A stretch of DNA of 64,000 bases, from positions 692,922,420 through 692,986,419 of the forward strand of contig CM062813.1 in NCBI GenBank assembly GCA_031772625.1. The letters run 5' to 3'. How positions within the stretch are numbered: the stretch's first letter is position 1; every line of letters begins with the position of its first letter. Shown piece by piece: positions 63,901-64,000 of this stretch. Below the pieces are notes generated by a model that worked only from the letters and a program-made list of their open reading frames with translations, ran no database searches and had not been told where the DNA came from. The position numbers and the translations under genes were made by a program. This DNA comes from Pinus tabuliformis (taxonomy: Eukaryota > Streptophyta > Pinopsida > Pinales > Pinaceae).

Positions 63901-64000
63901 TGAGTGAGAGGGTGCAGAAGGAGATGGCAAAGAGAAAAGTAACTCAGCAAAGACCAGGGACTTCTTAGACTTGGCAACAGTGAATTCCAAGTCAAACTCT

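Larger units (their letters stand above)
57201..64000 (-). mobile_element. Tat/Ogre-like LTR element with integrase, aRNH and antisense frame
   Basis: On the minus strand the order is integrase (62605-63900), a second archaeal-type RNase H (62132-62518), a long region with an antisense frame (60587-61821), 2 kb of non-coding sequence related to the element at 20853-28526, a polypurine-type block and the 3-prime LTR (57201-58344). The 5-prime LTR, gag and reverse transcriptase lie beyond the right edge. A second RNase H marks the plant Tat lineage. The visible part is broken in a few places. It interrupts Athila-like element 3, so it is the later insertion. Confidence 0.75.

Overview
This window looks like repeat-rich nuclear DNA from a seed plant with a large genome. 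Nothing in it is bacterial. I find no complete host gene and no RNA gene. Almost everything is LTR retrotransposon sequence of plant Ty3 (Athila-like, Tat/Ogre-like and a further lineage) and Ty1/copia type, plus one plant L1-type LINE. Several elements are old and heavily decayed, and unusual retroelement-associated reading frames are present. That would fit a gymnosperm such as a conifer, but this is a weak inference.

Left third (1-20852). The 5-prime part of an Athila-like element lies on the minus strand (1-3650). Next come a decayed reading frame of unknown function (3700-5180), a Ty3 reverse-transcriptase fragment (5215-5513), a small TRIM-like element with two ~450-bp LTRs (5514-6707), and the gag, primer site and LTR of another Ty3 element (6708-8045). 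A full-span Ty1/copia element with proven 5-bp target duplication follows (8348-13417). After it is a Ty3 element with a 1051-codon pol frame and one recognised LTR (14375-19377), flanked by related repeats.

Middle (20853-36890). A relatively young Tat/Ogre-like element with ~1040-bp LTRs and target duplication ACAAT (20853-28526) carries zinc-knuckle and protease frames but no recognised polymerase or integrase. Its non-coding parts hold a striking series of stem-loops. Mostly unrecognised DNA follows, with a second unknown retroelement-associated frame (30074-31692), then a decayed minus-strand Athila-like pol (33440-36890).

Right half (about 36989-64000) is one nest. A plus-strand Athila-like element is interrupted in turn by a copia element (42276-46716, TSD AGGAC), an L1-type LINE (46882-54461), a solo LTR (55886-56913, TSD CTCAT), and finally a minus-strand Tat/Ogre-like element that starts at 57201 and runs off the right end. 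The last is a diverged relative of the 20853-28526 element. It has integrase, a second archaeal-type RNase H, and an antisense plant-mobile-domain-like frame.

The only host-gene material I recognise is a pectin methylesterase exon fragment (46003-46191) caught inside the leader of the nested copia element. The most interesting signals are the stem-loop series with changing but self-complementary stems in the Tat/Ogre-like family, the captured pectin methylesterase exon, and the stacked LTR-end/primer-site modules of the small element at 5514-6707.
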